Shown in pieces: positions 43,001 to 58,000 of a DNA stretch of 64,000 nucleotides. Below the pieces are notes generated by a model. It was not told the DNA's origin, made no database searches, and was given only the letters and a program-made list of their open reading frames with translations. The number at the start of each line of letters is the position of its first letter. Position 1 is the stretch's first letter. Origin of the DNA: Chytridium lagenaria (lineage: Eukaryota; Chytridiomycota; Chytridiomycetes; Chytridiales; Chytridiaceae); the NCBI GenBank assembly GCA_025449115.1, contig JAHLKC010000179.1, forward strand, positions 1 to 64,000, given 5' to 3'. Made by a program: the position numbers and the translations under genes.

Positions 43001-46000
43001 GATTTTGGCGCCGGGTTGAAGGATGTAGTGGAGGTAGGTGATGGGGGTTTCTGTTTCGACGGGACCAGTGTGGCCGTGGACGGTTCCTGCGATGAGGTTG
43101 CACCAAGATGTGGGACGGGGAAGGAGGGAAGTGAGGAGGGATGTGGAGGATGTTGTGGGGTAGTGAAGGGTGAGTTTGGGGAGACGGTCGGGACTGTAGT
43201 CTTGGTAGGAAGGATGAATCATTTTTTTTGGATCGGGGGAGGTTGACCCAGAGTTGGAGACCTTCGACTGTGCCGCCGGCTTCGGAGAAGGCGTCTGTGG
43301 GACGTTCGTCGTGAATGACGCCAGAACCCTTTTTTTTGTGTAGAGGTTAGTGAAAATGGAGGGGATGGGGAAACTAAGATGGATTCTTACGGCTGTCATC
43401 CATTGAACCCATCCTGGACGCATGACCAGAGTAGCCGCTGGAATCGTGGTGCTGCATTTCGCCGGCCATAATATCTGTTTATGATAAGTTTTAATAGAAA
43501 AGAAGACAAGAGTAGGAAGAAGAAGGATCAAGGGGAGAACTTACAGGAAACGGTACAGAAACCCCGGTGAGGATGATTAGGCGCACCCATAAACTCGTAT
43601 GGCTCGTACTGTGATATATATTAGTAATTATGACATTGGTATAGCTGTAGGCAAATATAGGAAATGTATGAGATAATGTATCGCCATTATAAGCAATGAT
43701 GAATCCCTGCGACGCCAAAACGACTGCCTACGGCAATTCATTAATAATATGACCCACTTGCTCGCTTCGCTCACGGCAAACTCTTGACCCATCCCAATCC
43801 GAACTCGCATTCACTCGCATCGCTCACACTCGACACTCGCATTGCTCACATTCACTCACACGAGCATACTCACATCCTGCGGTCCTAAATGATCCAACAT
43901 CAAAAAAGGGTCGACCTGGGCGAGCCGTTGCGTAGGAAAGGGTCTCTTGACTCTAAAGCCGGCACCCTCAGTAAATACCCCAGAGGGAATGACAGAGGTG
44001 ACGGGTCTAGAGGCTGTGTTTGAAATGTCGATGGTGAGGGTGGATGTAGTGGGACCGAGTGGGAAGGGAAGGTTCATGGGTTTGATGGATTTGGGTTTGG
44101 ATGAGGATGGGGTTTAAAAAAGGTCTTTTTCTTATTATTTCTTATGGAGGAAGAGATTCAAAGAGAATTCTAGATGAGTATAATGGGATGGTGATGATGG
44201 TGGTGATGGTGGTGATGGTGATGAGAGGTGAAGGTGTGAGTCCAACCACACCCCTTTTATACAAGTCCGGATGATGGTTCAACTCCTGGCTCTATTCATA
44301 TTACTATTAATAATGACAAACATTTGAATTTGTCAACAAATAAATAAATTAATATAAATATAAATACTTGTGAACATATTTTACAACGGAATCGGGAGAT
44401 CACTAATAATGGAACAGAGAGTGTGTAACATATAGACTGATAATATTTTGATAATAAATATATTTAATAATATATAGAGAATGAAGTGAATATGAATATT
44501 CATGAATATTCATCATCATCATCATCATCTCCTCTCTCTGACTCTCTCTCTCTCTCTTGTATGTGCACGTGATAAGAGAGAGGGTGGATATTAAATAACT
44601 ATTTAAATAAATAAATAAATAAATAAAAAAGAATAAAATCTATAATACCATACCATATATACCATCAATACCATACATGCATCCATCCATCCATCCATCA
44701 CCTATATATTTATATACATACATACACTATGTAACTATCCAATTATTCTTCTTGTTATTTGTTTATTATATATTCTCATTCATTCATTCATTCATTCATT
44801 CATTCAATTAGCGAAAAGCTGTCGTCGTCATTTTGAGCTTCAACTTTGATGAATAAATAAACAAGGGGCAATTGGGAATTGCTCAGGCCCCCGCTCCTGG
44901 AATTTTTGGTTTTATTAATAATATTTTTTGTTGAGGCAGTGGCAATGGCATTTTTTATTATTAGCAAACTGCGGGGAAACAATTTAACATTTGGAGCAAT
45001 GAGAAGGCAAAATACGAGGGCTTGGAAGAGAAATTATCAGGCTTTCTTGAGTGCGGTGCAACAATAATAATGGAGCAATTTTACGATAAAAGGCAAAATA
45101 GGAGGGCTAGGTAGAGGAATCATCAGGCTTCCTTGAGAAATCTATGGTGATATCCAAGATCGTTGTATCCATGCTGAAGAATAAAGCAGTGATCATGCAG
45201 GTTTGCGTAGAGTTCCGTGGAATTTTTTTCCTTGAAGATAACGGGAATCAGAATCAAGTCGTTTTCGACCAGCGGAATGGTGTATTGTTGGTTTTTCCAG
45301 TGCAATTCCCGTGTTAAGCGGTACAATATCTCATTGTTGTTCACCTTTCTGGCATCAAAAACTTTGACTGAAAGAGTATGATTAGTTGATGTTGGAAGTT
45401 TTAAGGGAAGGTCATACATTCAATCTTCGCATTTGTGTTTCTCTCCTTTGTAAATCCGGTGCAGGTAACGGCGTTTTGGTAAGAACTCACGCTGCGGTTT
45501 GAAATGGCTTTGATGAAATTCATTGTTCCTCCGGTTGGATAGACTTCGAGGAGAAAACGATACGGGTCCTTTTCACTTGACTTGATGGTATAGTCGCCAG
45601 AGAGGTCGGCCTTTTTGACTTTCGCCACCATATAGAAGACCGCTGCTTGTCGAGGTTTGCTGTCCATGTTGGGTAGGATGACGCCAATGTGGTTCATCAC
45701 GGTCATTCCGGTGGTTTTGGTAGGTTGACTATTGATGTGGTTACTTTGAAAAACAGGCGGAGGGTCGATGATTATGGAGAGCGTATGGGGTTGTTGTTGA
45801 TGAAGTCTCCAGAGTTTTTCTGCTAAAGAACTGCAAATATTAGACTTAAATTATTGTGATATATGTTGTACCGTCTTCCTTCTCCATATCCACGTGTGCT
45901 GATTTCCAATACGTTACTTGAATTAACTTCTGGAGACTGCGACAACTTTTGAATCGCCATTAACAATTCATGTTCGGTCATGTCCGGCTCTTCAGGAGGA

Positions 46001-49000
46001 GGTGGCGAAAGATTTGTGGTGAGGAGAAACTCTTTCGTTACTGTCGACGTTACTTTTTGGGTTTCACTTTCTGGTGTCGGTTTTGCAGGAGACAGATTCG
46101 GTGAAAGAGGATCAGATGGTATTTCACGTTTTTGACGCGGAAAATGTGGCGGAGGGTCGTGCTCCGAAGATACTTTTCGCTTTACACGGCTTTCCGGTTT
46201 CGGAGATGTAGAGACGAATGTCTGAGATTGTGTTGGAGAAGAGGTTTCCAGAGAGAGGGAATGGGGTGGGGAAGAGGTTGCGATTTCAGGAAGAGAAGTG
46301 GACTGGAGTTGTGATTTTGTAGCTTTGAGTCTTTGCAGTTGTTCTTCCGCTTCTGCTATCTTCGCGTTTATTGTTTCTTCATTTTCCACAATGGGAGTGT
46401 TCGTAGAGATGTTTGGAGGTGGCGGAATCCGTTTGCTGGCTCTTTTGGTACGTTTTGGTGGCATATTTGCAAGAACCAAGGGAATTCCTTTTTTTTTCCT
46501 TTTTATATTTTGTTCTGTTTTTTATTTTATTCTGTTTTGTTGGCACGTGGGAAACGGGAGACGTTTGTTAGGTAGGGTTGGTTTGGCGCGCATAGGTTAA
46601 GTTTTTGTAGTGTGTTTATTTGTAGGGTTTAGATTTGGCAATTTATTTTCATCTATACAGTGACATCGTATTCCAATGTTGCGGTTTCTGGTTTTCTAAA
46701 TATTCCATCCATGCTACCTCGACCACAGGATCAACATGAGTTCTCCAAAATATACATATGTTGTGTGGTATCCAATTCTGCCGTAGATGTTCGAGCACGA
46801 AATGGTTTCCGGTGAAGTAAATACACATCGCTCGAGTCTCTGGTGTGGGCAGCGTAAATGGTAAATATAATATCACTCCGTCTGAAGACATTATAAATAA
46901 TGTCATATTGTAGTGATGAGATGCGATGATGGCATGGTCTGGTAAAAGAAACCAATATTGGAAAGGTGCCGGTGTCTGCATAAAATTCAGATTGTTTGTC
47001 ATCGAGGAAACCGTTTCCGTCATGTTTGCAATTGGAAATGAGCCGGTAGGTTCATGAATTTGTCGTATTAGATCCGCTCTAACAGTTCTCCAGCTATCCT
47101 CAGTTCCGTAAAGTTGAACTGCAAAAGTTCGAAATCCACAATTACCATCACCTAGAACATTTGTTGGTGCATTGAAGTAGTATGGATTTAAACGCGTGGT
47201 TTGACTTCTAACGCTAAAAAGAGATTATGTTAATTATTCTTTCCGTTTATTATGAGTACTTGCTTTTGTTGGATCTAATTTTTTTTTAATGTATTATGAA
47301 TTAAATGATATACCTTCTGGAGTTTTTGAGGTTCGTCATAGATTATTTCATTTTGTTTCCTTTTTCTTTCTTGTGCTTCTGTATGTGTTTTCGTCAATTT
47401 GCTTTTCTTATGTTATAAAGTTAATTGGATTTGTTTGTAGTGTAATATACCTTCATTTGTTCATCTTCTACATATATTTCACGCTTTTTGTTCACACTAG
47501 ATCCTGTCATCGAATTCCTGGAAATATTTTTAGTTTTAAACGTTGCAATTTTAAATGGTGAACCTCGCTTTGATAGGTTTCAAAGTTAACTGATCACGTC
47601 CTGTTTCTAGATGACGTAGCCATAAACGAACATCATTTGGAAGACTTAATTTTAAAAGGTGAGCAAAAGAATTTGGTCCATAAAAAGGACTGATTTTTCT
47701 CATTTGAGCACTACTTGGGACTCTTGTGAATGCCACATTAAATCCTAGTAGTTCTATAGAAGGAATTTTTTTTGATGCGGTTCGATTTAAGTTCAGAACA
47801 ATCCTTTCCATCGTTCTACCCTGAATTTTGTTGTAGGTACACGCGAATCCAATATCAACACCAAATTTCTTAAAATGAAACTCAATGTTTCTTCCTATCC
47901 GTAGAATATTTTGACGAAGATTTGTTGATGTAAGGGGATCACAAATTTATCTTGAACCATCGAAAGTTTCCGATAAGGTAAACTTGACATTATCAACGTA
48001 TCTTTAAGTTGTTTTGTCGTCATCGTGTTGCTGGTTTTTAATCTCCATTTACTGCATTCCTAAAATGATTAGTCTTGAAGATATATCAATTACTTTTAAA
48101 AGATTGTTGTGACTCCAAGAAGGATCCATTAAAGAACTTTCCGTGTAAAAAGGAAGATGCTTTAGCTCAACGTTTATGGAAAGAGGTGGTTTCCGTAGAT
48201 GAATACGGTCTCCAGCATTAGCTTTTTGTAAACGTTCACGTAAATCGCTATCTTCATCGGACAGAGAGAGTGAATGCATGATTCCAGGTGTTCCGTTTGC
48301 TGTTAATAAACTCTCAGCGAACGTGTTGGTGGTAATATAACAAGGTGCGCCTTTCGAAAACAATTCCAAGGATTGATTTGAAATAGAATTTAACCAGGCT
48401 ATAGTAGCGTCCGGTAAATTCTTTTCCGTGAATTGAACAGTCCATGAAATAAACGGTTGTTGATGATATAAAGAGAAATTTTCACACGCTGCAAACCCAA
48501 ATAACGCAACCTCAAAGTTACTCGTACAAGCAACTGTTGCCCAACTCCACGATGGATCTTCTTGGATATCTTCATGTGATAAAGTTCGAATATGATCAAT
48601 CATATTTTTCGTAACTGGATAAATAATATCCGGGTTACGAATACGGTTGATAAATTCATTATGAACATCATCATCACGGGATCTCATGATAGTTTTCAAT
48701 TGTATAACTTCAAATGTTCCTTGAAAGAGTTCACGGCCTTTAAAATCAGCAGTTCCTTCTTTCTCACAATTTCCGTTGATTAGCGAAATTCCTGCAACCG
48801 GAGGCTTTTGCGCATAATCTCCAGAAAGAAGAATAAATACTCCGCCGAATGATTTTGAACAATTAAATATTTCTTTAAGTCGAGAGTCAATCCGATACAG
48901 AAATTCTCCACTAATATTTGAAACTTCGTCAAATATAAAAACCGGATAAGGAGGCGATGCATATTGATTACGCAGCTCCAACAAGGTTTCCGGAGGAAGA

Positions 49001-52000
49001 GAACGTTTTTCGGACGATAAAGTTTTGCTGTCTTCTGATCCTACCAATATATGAAACGTACGATGAAGAGTCTTTCCGTTCGGCATTAAAACGGCCGCAC
49101 CACCATTATACGCCGAACAAAAGACCTCGAAACCAGCGCAATGTTTTAAATTGGTATATAAAACTTCAATTAAATGAGTTTTCCCCACACCAGGCCCACC
49201 GTGGATGCAAATATTTCGCGACGATTCATCTTCTACTGGTGTTTCCAGTATATGATAATGCCGAAAAATATTCTGCATTATCTGATTATACGCCTTTAGC
49301 TGCGAATCATTTAAAGTTTTCGGAGCTGCTGGTATCGATATTTTCACTTCAGATGACTTTATAATATCTACTTCATTTTGTTGAATGATAGATCGATAAC
49401 ATCGAGCTTCCTCAACAAAATTTCTGATATCTTCACTAGAAAACTGAAGAACGACGATATCTGGAACTGTCGTCGCACTTGAATAGTTGGTGGTTGAAAG
49501 AAAGGGTTGATGACTTTTATACGTATTTTCAATAGCACCGCACAAAGCAGTTTCAGCTTTGGAGAATCCGTTATTTTCCATCATCAAGTTCGCTAATTGA
49601 ACCTCTTCTGTCAACAATGTTTCCAAAATATTAGATATTTGTTGACGTGATTTTAATCTTCTAATAGCAGCGTTCGACTTTTCTAACTCTGTCCATGGAA
49701 TTGTTGCTCTAGCTCGATGTTTCATAAATTCCTTATGAAGCTTTTTGTTTACAGACGTTGAAACGAAAGTTCGTCCAATTAATGTGTGTAAATTTCGCTC
49801 AAACGAGGTAAACGCGTAATTATGAAGCAGAGATCGCAAAAAAGCCGTTGCACCCACATATGTCAAAGCATATGACGGTTGTTTCGACTTTATATTCCAT
49901 GGTGAAAATCCAACGACAACATATACACCCCATGTATCAGCCAACTTTTTAGATCTTTCTGAGGATTCATAATTGCGAGGAAAACAAGGTAACTTTCCTC
50001 CACAATATTCAGGAATGCATAATTTGGTCCGAATTACTTGAACGTGAGTTTCATACAACACGAAATCACTTGCAAAACGAATTCGTTTAGCAGGTGTTCT
50101 TGTATTCTTTAAAGCAGAATCTCGTTCCTTTTTTTCGGTAACCTTGACAATGCAACACCACGCCACAAAACAAAAAGATTCCATCTCTTTTCCTCTATTT
50201 GCGTACAACTCCGCGTTGGATAAAATAACAACTTCCTTTCCAACCATAAAAATCTTTTTTGTTGTAGACGCTAGAGTTCGTGAAGAATTCCTTTCTTCAT
50301 TGGCCATATTGTAGATACCTTCGTCTTCATTCGAAGATTGTTCCTCATCCAAAGTAGAATCTGATTGTTCACTAATATCACTTTCATCATCAATAAATGA
50401 AGATTCTATATAAAAATAGGTGAATCTTAGGGATATGTAGCATGTGTTTACCTTCATTGGATAATACTTGAATTTCTTGAACGCATTCACGGAGGTTGAC
50501 ATAAATAAACGGATGAGAAGAATCATGTGGTTTGCCGCCAAGTAAAGCATACGCCATCAATTGACTAGAATATTCCATCACGGAGTTATATCCATTAAGA
50601 ATACGTTGAAGATTTAAAGTAGTCGTTCTTTTATCCGAGTCTGCATCATTTGCCGTACTAGGATATTTTTTGGATTTACGTAACGATTCATATATACATG
50701 GAAGAATACTTGCGGCCTTTCCACAATCTTTTCCCATGTACTTTGCAATATAATACACTGATGATATTGCCGAACACGCATCTCCAATCAATTGTGTGTT
50801 TTGATTACACGGCATTATACGTAAACTAGCAGGTGAAGCCTCAACTACCATTCCGTCTTTCTCGGACCGATATAATTCATATGTAAATAACCGAGAATCC
50901 AACGGTGGGATTCAGTAGAAATATCCCATAAAGGTAGATTTTTTTCCGAAATATTATCCATATTAATCCAAACACATCGTGTTCCTTCTTCATTAATTGG
51001 AGAAGGCTTACTCATTCTACATGCAAAGCGTCCTGATGGACCACTTTCGCAAGTAAACGAATGTTCATGTATTTGTGTCAATATTTGTTGATGATGTAAA
51101 CGTAACAAAGCTGAGGATTCATCTTCGGCAAATAAAGCACCCCACGATAAAGACGGACGCTCAAGCGTAGTCAGAAAGGAAAATCGATCAGGTTGCAACT
51201 TGTCAAATATATCATCAGGAATATGAGCTGATACCATAGAGTCTAATACCGAAGCCACTACTGGTTCTAAAGTTATATTTCCTGCAGCTTTACTTAACAC
51301 TTCTGGTGGTAAACCAGCGTGTAAAAGTTGATGAACGTGTAAAGAACCACGATTTGAGGTTTCGATAACTTTAAACATTGCTCGACCTGTTCCAAATATG
51401 CCTTTTGGTGTGTCATGAAACGTCTTTGATCTTCTTGTATGGGTAGATGAAGGAATATGCAACAAAGTTTCCTCTCTTGTACGAAGTAATCGTAAAAACT
51501 GCTTAGCAGCAGCCACAGGATTTTTGGAAACAATAGTTGCTCGATCTACCGTAGATGGACAACCAGTTGCAAAAAAAAAATCATTCGGACCAGATGCCAA
51601 CTTAATCGTCGGAATACAATCACTATCTGCCGGAGCAACTGTATCGAAGAATGACGGAATTCCAAAAAATCGCAGATTGGACAACAATTTGGAGATCACA
51701 CTTGCGCGTTCAAGAGGAGAGAAAGGAATATCCTTAGATATTGTTTTCAGGTATGGCAAAATACGACTTAAAAACTTCTTCGATGATTTATCTTTCGGAG
51801 ATAGTCGCGCCTTCTCCAATCGATCACCAAAACCTTCTTCGTTTAAAATAGCTTGCAACGCATAAAACGATTTGTGATTTCCTTTGGCGCGGAGCGCAAC
51901 CTGCCGTAAGGTTGAATGTCGTTGCATCATATTAAACATTAACGATAGCAACGACATGTTTCTCTCGAAGACCTTTGAATGTTGCTGCAGAAGATACTTG

Positions 52001-55000
52001 AACATGGCAAGCGTAACACTCCCCTCACCAAAATCTGAATTTACAGTTTGGCGATGAAGACCACTACCAAATGGGAACTCAAAAGGAAATGCTTCGTAGA
52101 ACACTTCTAGTCCCTCAGAAAATTCATTAAATAGCTTATTATCTATAATTGATAAATATTATATACATATTATCTTACCTATTGCTATTTTTATCACAGC
52201 TGGTTTTTCGGCATCGCAAGAACCCGTCGTATTCCGTATAGATTCCAAAAATTCTTGTTCAACGGATGCATCTGTAACAACAGGATTTGCATCCGTTATA
52301 AATACGTGGTCCAAAAGACAATTTCCGTCGAACAAATCCGAATTTCGAGAATCATGTTGCGGTCCGAACGTTAGCAACATCGGATGTTAAACACTCTTCT
52401 AAATTTTTGGTAATGTTGTCCACCGAAACAACAGCAAATTCCAAAACAGAATTCTGATAAGTATCTAACTCTTCTTGCGATGGAAAGCCCACAACACTAA
52501 AATGCTTCCAAAACTCTTCGTCGAAAAAATTCAAAAACGCTTCCACCAACTGTTTTGCGGTCTCTGAATCTTCGCCAATAACACGTCGTATACCAGGATT
52601 TATTTGATATAAAACAACAAGGTTTCTTATTAACACTGATAATCGAAGCTAATTTTTATTAAAAACACATTAAAACAAAATACGAACCCGTGTATCATAA
52701 TATTTTCCTTGGCGTAGAAATTCTCTACAAACTGTCCAATGACTTGCAGCACCAACGAAATGTATCTCTACAAATCGTAAAGCAGCAGTATTTGGAATAC
52801 AAGCTGCTGTTTCTGCAATACCAGAAGTTCGAACTGCAATAACGTGTCCAGTTAACGCCAATGAAGATGCTTTACGACCTCTTGAAACCAATTTAATGGT
52901 TCGATGTAAACAAATAGCAGGAGAAAGCATTAACTTTTCCAACTCATTAAGAGAAGGAAGAGAAAAGGCATTTGCAATGGCCTGCCAGTTACCAAAATCA
53001 CAGCCTGACTTTAAACAAAAACGTGGAAGACGTGGAGATTTCGAAAATATAGATCGGAAACATATAGCACAAATAGGGGCGGTTCCAGTTAACGAATCAA
53101 CAAGATCCGGATGTAAATGAAAAATCTCATCCTTAGATAATTCATATACATTATAACCTCGACGAACATGAACGTTCAATAAGAAAAACTTTTCTTTCGC
53201 CTCGGTAGACATAAGCAGAATGGATAGCTCTTTCAGTGCCACTTGAGTTATACCAAGATCAAAATCATGTCGTCCGCAATTAGCGCACGCTTCAATGTCA
53301 CGATCTGGATGCATGACTGCACCATACTCAATCTGACATGCATCCTGAACATTTGACGTCACCGTTTGAGCACGAATTTGATTAACTAAATTTGATGTAT
53401 CTGATGAATAAATATCAAATTCATTACAACCCGCCATAGAAATCCATAATTGAAGAGCGACGTCTGGTGATTGCTCAAATGTCAAATACTCTTCCACAAC
53501 ACTATCAACCCGAGACTTCGCGAATAAAAGCAATTTTTCAATAGATTCCATCCTCGACGTGGAAGAAGGCAAACTCAAAAATGTTGAGACAACATCTAAC
53601 GTGGCCTGTGGAGTATCACACAGATTATCATACGACCATGCTTTCATTGGAATGAAAAAATGTTTAACAATAACTGCATTCTCCGCGTACATCATCAACG
53701 ACGAAATTAAACATTCTTTCGATCCAGACGATGATAACTGCAAAAAATCTAGCACTTCGCGTAAACGAACAATACTGTGACTACGTAGAAAGATCCGTGA
53801 CCATCGTAAAAATGGCCGCCCCAACATTTTCTCACTTTCTTCTTCTATAAACATTAAACACCAATTTAAAAAAGAAAATACCATCACTTTTCGACATGGA
53901 TTCTCTATCAATTCCAGCATATTCTAATAAAGCCTTCACCAATTCTGGCTTCGTCGTTGAAGAAGGCAATTTTAAAAATGCAATTACTCGCTCTAACACT
54001 GCAACTTCACAAGTATTAAGAACAAAAACGGTCCATCTGGATTTCGGAATTCCCAAAAGATCCACAATAACGGAATTTTCTGCATAATCCAACAACGCCG
54101 AAATCAATGCAGATTTTTGTCCAACCGCCGAAACTCCTAACACATCCAGCAGGAACGTAAAGAGACCAACGAGCAACGTTCCAGATATCTTCGAGTCCAA
54201 TTCATCATAGGTCGACTCAAAATAGGTTTTACAATATCTCTAGACACTTTATCCTCGCTACATAACCGACGATTTTCCGCGTATTCCAACAAAAACTGAA
54301 CATAGACGTTCTTTGTAGTGGATTGAGAACAACCCAAAAAACAAGAAACAACTCCAAGAGCTGTGACGGAAGATCTCTGAAGAAATGTTTCTGTCCAACA
54401 GAACATAGGAGTTCCAAGATATTCCAGAACAACACGATCCTCAGCGTATGCCATAAGAGACGTCACCATCGAAGATTTCACTCGAGAAACAGGCAACTTC
54501 AGCGAAAGCGAAACCGCACGCAATACAGTAACCGACAAACGTCCCAGACATGATTCCGACATTGATGCACAGGACGACCAACTTGATCACACGCACTTAA
54601 ACACGAACCATCAATATCACACACTTCCGTACCCCCAACTTCAGATTCTCCACCGTAATCACTACGTAAATTCCCAACGAACATCTCAAAAATTCTTTTT
54701 CAAAACCATAAACCATATGGAAACCAAATATATATCATTACGGAAACACCCGAAACAAATTTTGGGAACTTCCATAAACGGAAACCGTTTGAAAAAACTG
54801 CTAATTAAAATGTTTGCCCTCTTAAGTACACGTGTTTCTCCGATAAGAAACAAATTTTTTAATTAATACGTAATAAAGGGGGGGTGGAACCCCGCTCCCC
54901 CGGGAGCGGGGGATAAAGGGAATGAAAAGATATTAATAATTTTGAAGGAAAAATGAGTGACTTACCGCAATGCTTCAAAGGCTTTGACGGCCAGATGAGG

Positions 55001-58000
55001 GCGGTCGCAATCCGGCAGTTCAGGAACATCGTCGATAGTCAATGTTCTCTTCTCACCCATCCTCATCATTGGATTAATCCAAGAAAAATACAAACCACTG
55101 AGCAGATTAGCCTCAGGTTGCCGGCATGGGATGGGCAAGTTCTTTTCATTGTAATAATCGTCACGAACAGTCTCCACTGCTTCATCCACAATTGAAAATC
55201 GATGAACGTTAACAACAAGAATGGTGCCCGTGATGGCAAAGGCGATAAGTTGGTAGGTAGGCCTAACGGACGATGAGGTAATGTGGATGGCATCGAGAAG
55301 GGTTGAGAAAATAGAGATGGCGTAAAAGATGTTGAGAAGATTAAAGATGGGGGACACTCGTAGTGTTGTCACGTCCGCAGACTCATTCACAGTCTCTGGT
55401 GCCGTAAGCACAGAAATGGATGCAGTCTATATAAATAGTTGATAAATGTTACAATGCATTGTAGGTCACAAACCAAGACTTACCCATGCCAGAACTTGAC
55501 TACATGCCAAAACGGCCCAAAGGCTTCCGCAAGCCGTAATGCTTTGTGCCGTCAACAAGGCGATACCGATACTAGCGATTGAAAGCATCCACAGTAGCCT
55601 GCGATAGTGCCGAGTGTCCTGGCTGCATCGTACATCTTGGACAAGGACAGAGTCATTTGACTGCATAAGAGGACTGGTCTCTCCTATGATGGAGCTGCTG
55701 GATGTATCCCTTGGTCGCCGGTGGTGATGGATGGCAGCCGAACCAATAATGTAGATCATGGACAAAATGCGGAGACTGGCCGAGCCAATTTCAAGAAGAC
55801 CCAGGTTTGCGGACGACACGCATGCCATGGCATTGACAGGCATGAGAGGATGAAAGAGAAAATAATTTGGATGGTACAGTGCGTGTCGCTGGATAGAATG
55901 GCGTCCTTCCTCTCGTTGTTTCAGGCCTTTCTTTTATTTGAACTTTCGCGGCTTTTCTTTGACACGAATTTAAAATACGTAAAATCTTCACCACGAATAA
56001 AAGGCCCAACGCCTACATTACAGTAAAGGGTGGATTTCGTCACAAAGAGCTGAGCGAATGCACCTGCTGAAGTGGTGGTGGTCGAAACGTAAGGGGTCAA
56101 GTTTCTGGAGAAGAATTTTAGAGACATGTCCGTTATTCACCAGCGGTAAATTTCTTACTTTTTGTGGAATTCATTGGAAAATATATATTTACTTCATGGA
56201 AAATAAAAATAGTTTGTAAAGGGTTAAAAGTTGGTTCCACTTAAACATTTAAACAAAAAACCTTGTTTTTATTTTGATCCACCTTTTATCCATGGACATG
56301 AAAGATTAAATTACCAGGAGGATAGCAAGTGGTTTAGGTTTCAAGATGTTTAAAAGTGCGCTATGTTTTTTGGTTCCAAGAACTCTGATAACTGTCCTCA
56401 CCCAATTTCAAAGGTTCTTCTTCTTATACAAACAGCAATCCCTTCTTCATCTCACCCTTCCATCTCCTTCAAAAAACCTTCAATACGTCCCATCATACCG
56501 GTTTTGGCTTTTTTTTTTTAGGGAACAAACAAATAGTGTAACAAAGAAAAAAATCCATGATATGCGTTGAAGAAACCATCCGAAAACAAAAAGGGTTAAA
56601 AAACCAAAAGTGAGTGAGTAAGTGAGTGAGTTAGGAGAAGGGTTAAAATAAAGCAAACAAAAAAAAAACAAACAAAAAAAAAACAATCCGTGAGTTTTAA
56701 CATAGTAAAGGAAGAGTGTTGTAAAAAAATAAGTAAACAAGCTAAAATAAAACTTATTTCCGCTTCCCACCGCCCTTTCCACCTCCCTTCCCTCCAACCC
56801 CACCTCCCCCACCCCCGGTCCCAGTCGCACCCGTCTGTCCACCCTGCCCTCCCGCACCACCACCCGTCCTCTCCCCCCCTCCAGCCGCAACCTGCTGCTC
56901 AACCTCCTCAACCTCCCGAGTACGATTCCTCCACATTTTCCCCTCCCAAACATGCTCAAACTCACAAAAGAAGCATCCCAACTCCCCAGTGGCCGCCGTT
57001 ACCCCTGAAGCTCCCAACGCGCGTCCCCAGCCGAGAGAAACAGCAGCCTGGACTTCACGTTTGAGTAACGCAAGATATCGGGATCGTCTGCGACGGCGGG
57101 TAGGAACGGGGGGTTCCGAGATATCTGTGGCGTCCAGAAGCCTGGCGGAGCGTGGCGAGAGAGGGGGAAGTGGAGGGTCGATGGGTGTCGGTGAAGAGGC
57201 TGAAGGGCTTGATGTACTGGGTGTAGTTGAAGGAGATGCCGTGCGTGAAGATGAGGAGGCAGCGGCGGGAGATTCCGGCGCCCGCGCGTTTTGCATTGTT
57301 GGGTTGTGGCTGTTGCTGTTGCTGGTGAGAAGTGGTCGGTTGTGGAGGTGGTGCTGGGTAATTAGGATGAAGAGGTGGTTTACCGTTCGCCTTCTTCTTA
57401 CGAGGAGGCAAAGCAGTTTGAGTGGATGCTAAATTGGTATGAGAAGGCTGGGGCCGGTGCAGCAGCCAACGTCCTCGTTGAAGAGGCAGAGTTGCGTTGA
57501 CCTTTTGCGTCCACATTGGTACGCTGAATATGCTCCACCTCTGTATCATCGAGCAAATCAGGCACATCTTTCAACGTAAACGAGATCCTCCCATAATCAA
57601 TCGTATCGTCCTCTTCGTCTGACAAATACGCTTCCCAGGCAGGTGATACTGTGGGAGCTTCCCCCATACCGTTAGCGGGAGAAGGTTCAGAGGGTGACGA
57701 TTGCTGCGGTGACGGCATTCCCTGGAATATCGGAAACCCAGTGTCATGGCGAGCGCCATTTACCATTCCACCGCCTCTTGTCGGTGATCGTGCAGGCGAC
57801 GACTTGCCCACAAAATCAAACTCAATAACAGGGACAGTAGAACCAAGTCCAGCACCTCCAGTGGATGCACCAGTTCCCAGTGCAGATGGCATCTCACCGC
57901 GTCCCCCACCATTTTGCGTAAACAACGGAGCACCGGCCGCCGCCCCGAAATTCATACCCCCACCACCCCCTAACGCACTTGCTCCAAAGAACCCCGTCCC